Shown here: positions 5,259-5,697 of the stretch, in pieces
Layout of the letters: the number at the start of each line of letters is the position of its first letter
Position numbering within the stretch: position 1 is the stretch's first letter
NCBI GenBank assembly: GCA_003564655.1
Contig: PXES01000105.1
Coordinates: 1-5,697 of the forward strand
Length of the DNA: 5,697 nt
Direction of reading: 5' to 3'
Source of the DNA: Paracoccaceae bacterium
GTDB lineage: Bacteria; Pseudomonadota; Alphaproteobacteria; Rhodobacterales; Rhodobacteraceae
Made by a program: the position numbers and the translations under genes
The notes under the pieces: generated by a model
Databases searched by the model: none
What the model was told of the DNA's origin: nothing
What the model saw: only the letters and a program-made list of their open reading frames with translations

Positions 5259-5697
5259 CGGGTCATGCCCTCCAGCCACAGATCGAGCGCGGGGCCGCGC
5301 CGGGCGTCGGCGGCCTCTTCGTCAAGGAAGATCGCCGTGTCCGGGAAGGGCAGGTCGCGCATCACCTCGGGCCAGTCCTCGCGCGGCAGCGCCGAGGGGT
5401 AGGACCAGTTGCCATAGGCGATCATCTCCTGGAAATCGCGCGACAGGATGTAGGCCATGAATTCGCGCGCCAGTTCGGGCTCGGCCGCGCCCTCCAGCAC
5501 GCCCGCCACTTCGGCCATGAAGTAGTGGCCTTCCTCGAAGATGGCGGCGGCCTTGGTGTCATCCTCTTCGGCCACGATGTGATAGGCGGGCGAGGTGGTG
5601 TAGCTCAGCACCATGTCGGCCTCGCCCTCGGAAAAGAGGCCATACGCCTCGGACCAGCTTGCGGTCACGGTCACGGTGTTCTCCTGCAGCGCCTGCC
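5255..5697 (-). CDS. thiB: Thiamine/TPP periplasmic binding protein ThiB (TbpA), C-terminal part, 5' truncated by the window
   Basis: The frame is open from the right edge to TGA 5257-5255, giving the last 146 residues of the periplasmic receptor that delivers thiamine, TMP and TPP to ThiP. Comparison with E. coli TbpA from memory is close: SWSEAYGLF, then LSYTTSPAYHI, EEGHY and GNWSYPSAL follow in the same order and spacing. The aromatic ligand-contact residues of TbpA (W197, Y215, Y221 and W280) fall at the W of SWSEAYG, the two tyrosines of SYTTSPAY and the W of GNWSYP, and all are kept, so TPP binding is expected. The signal peptide and N-terminal lobe lie beyond the edge. It is the first gene of the visible thiBPQ operon; a TPP riboswitch, usual before such operons, would lie outside the window and cannot be judged. 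The stop overlaps the thiP start by 4 nt. Confidence 0.95.
   Translation of the reverse strand, partial: QALQENTVTVTASWSEAYGLFSEGEADMVLSYTTSPAYHIVAEEDDTKAAAIFEEGHYFMAEVAGVLEGAAEPELAREFMAYILSRDFQEMIAYGNWSYPSALPREDWPEVMRDLPFPDTAIFLDEEAADARRGPALDLWLEGMTR
5268..5273 (-). promoter_or_regulatory. Ribosome binding site of thiP inside thiB
   Basis: Read on the - strand, GGAGGG (5273 to 5268) lies 9 nt before the GTG at 5258. Together with the GTGA overlap it fixes the thiP start and indicates coupling to thiB translation. Confidence 0.7.

Noticed and set aside
5255..5697. TPP riboswitch search near thiB
   Set aside because: The window ends inside thiB, so its leader is absent; nothing in the visible coding DNA resembles a THI-box.

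Overview
The window is GC-rich with strong G/C bias at third codon positions. It carries genes whose protein sequences look alphaproteobacterial, most likely Rhodobacteraceae (Roseobacter/Rhodobacter-Paracoccus group). The evidence is a Fur/Mur-type regulator lacking the structural-zinc cysteines, a SoeABC-type molybdoenzyme module, and GTG starts with tight overlaps. The taxon is an inference from protein character; no rRNA or marker gene is present.

Layout. On the + strand, 1-2462 is a three-gene molybdoenzyme module: the 3' end of a large molybdopterin subunit (soeA-like, truncated by the window edge), a 135-nt spacer, a four-cluster ferredoxin subunit (soeB-like, 847-1590), and an eight-helix NrfD/DmsC-type membrane anchor (soeC-like, 1590-2462) whose start codon shares one base with the soeB stop. 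Together they would form a membrane-bound, cytoplasm-facing sulfite dehydrogenase that passes electrons from sulfite through the iron-sulfur chain to the quinone pool. A compact Fur-family regulator (2552-2962, probably Mur/Fur) follows on the same strand after an 89-nt gap. 

On the - strand, converging on the regulator with a 57-nt gap, lies a thiamine/TPP ABC transporter operon read right to left: thiB (periplasmic binding protein, 3' part only, 5255-5697), thiP (fused double permease, 3699-5258) and thiQ (ATPase, 3020-3712). thiB-thiP overlap by 4 nt and thiP-thiQ by 14 nt, so the three are very probably translationally coupled. Any TPP riboswitch would lie upstream of thiB, beyond the right edge.

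No mobile element, tRNA, rRNA, CRISPR array or clear novel system is visible. The points worth a second look are small: a structured soeA-soeB spacer with a hairpin over the soeB ribosome binding site and a short coupled ORF, inverted repeats at both ends of the fur gene, an altered D-loop in ThiQ, and a possible metabolic link between TPP uptake and sulfite production.
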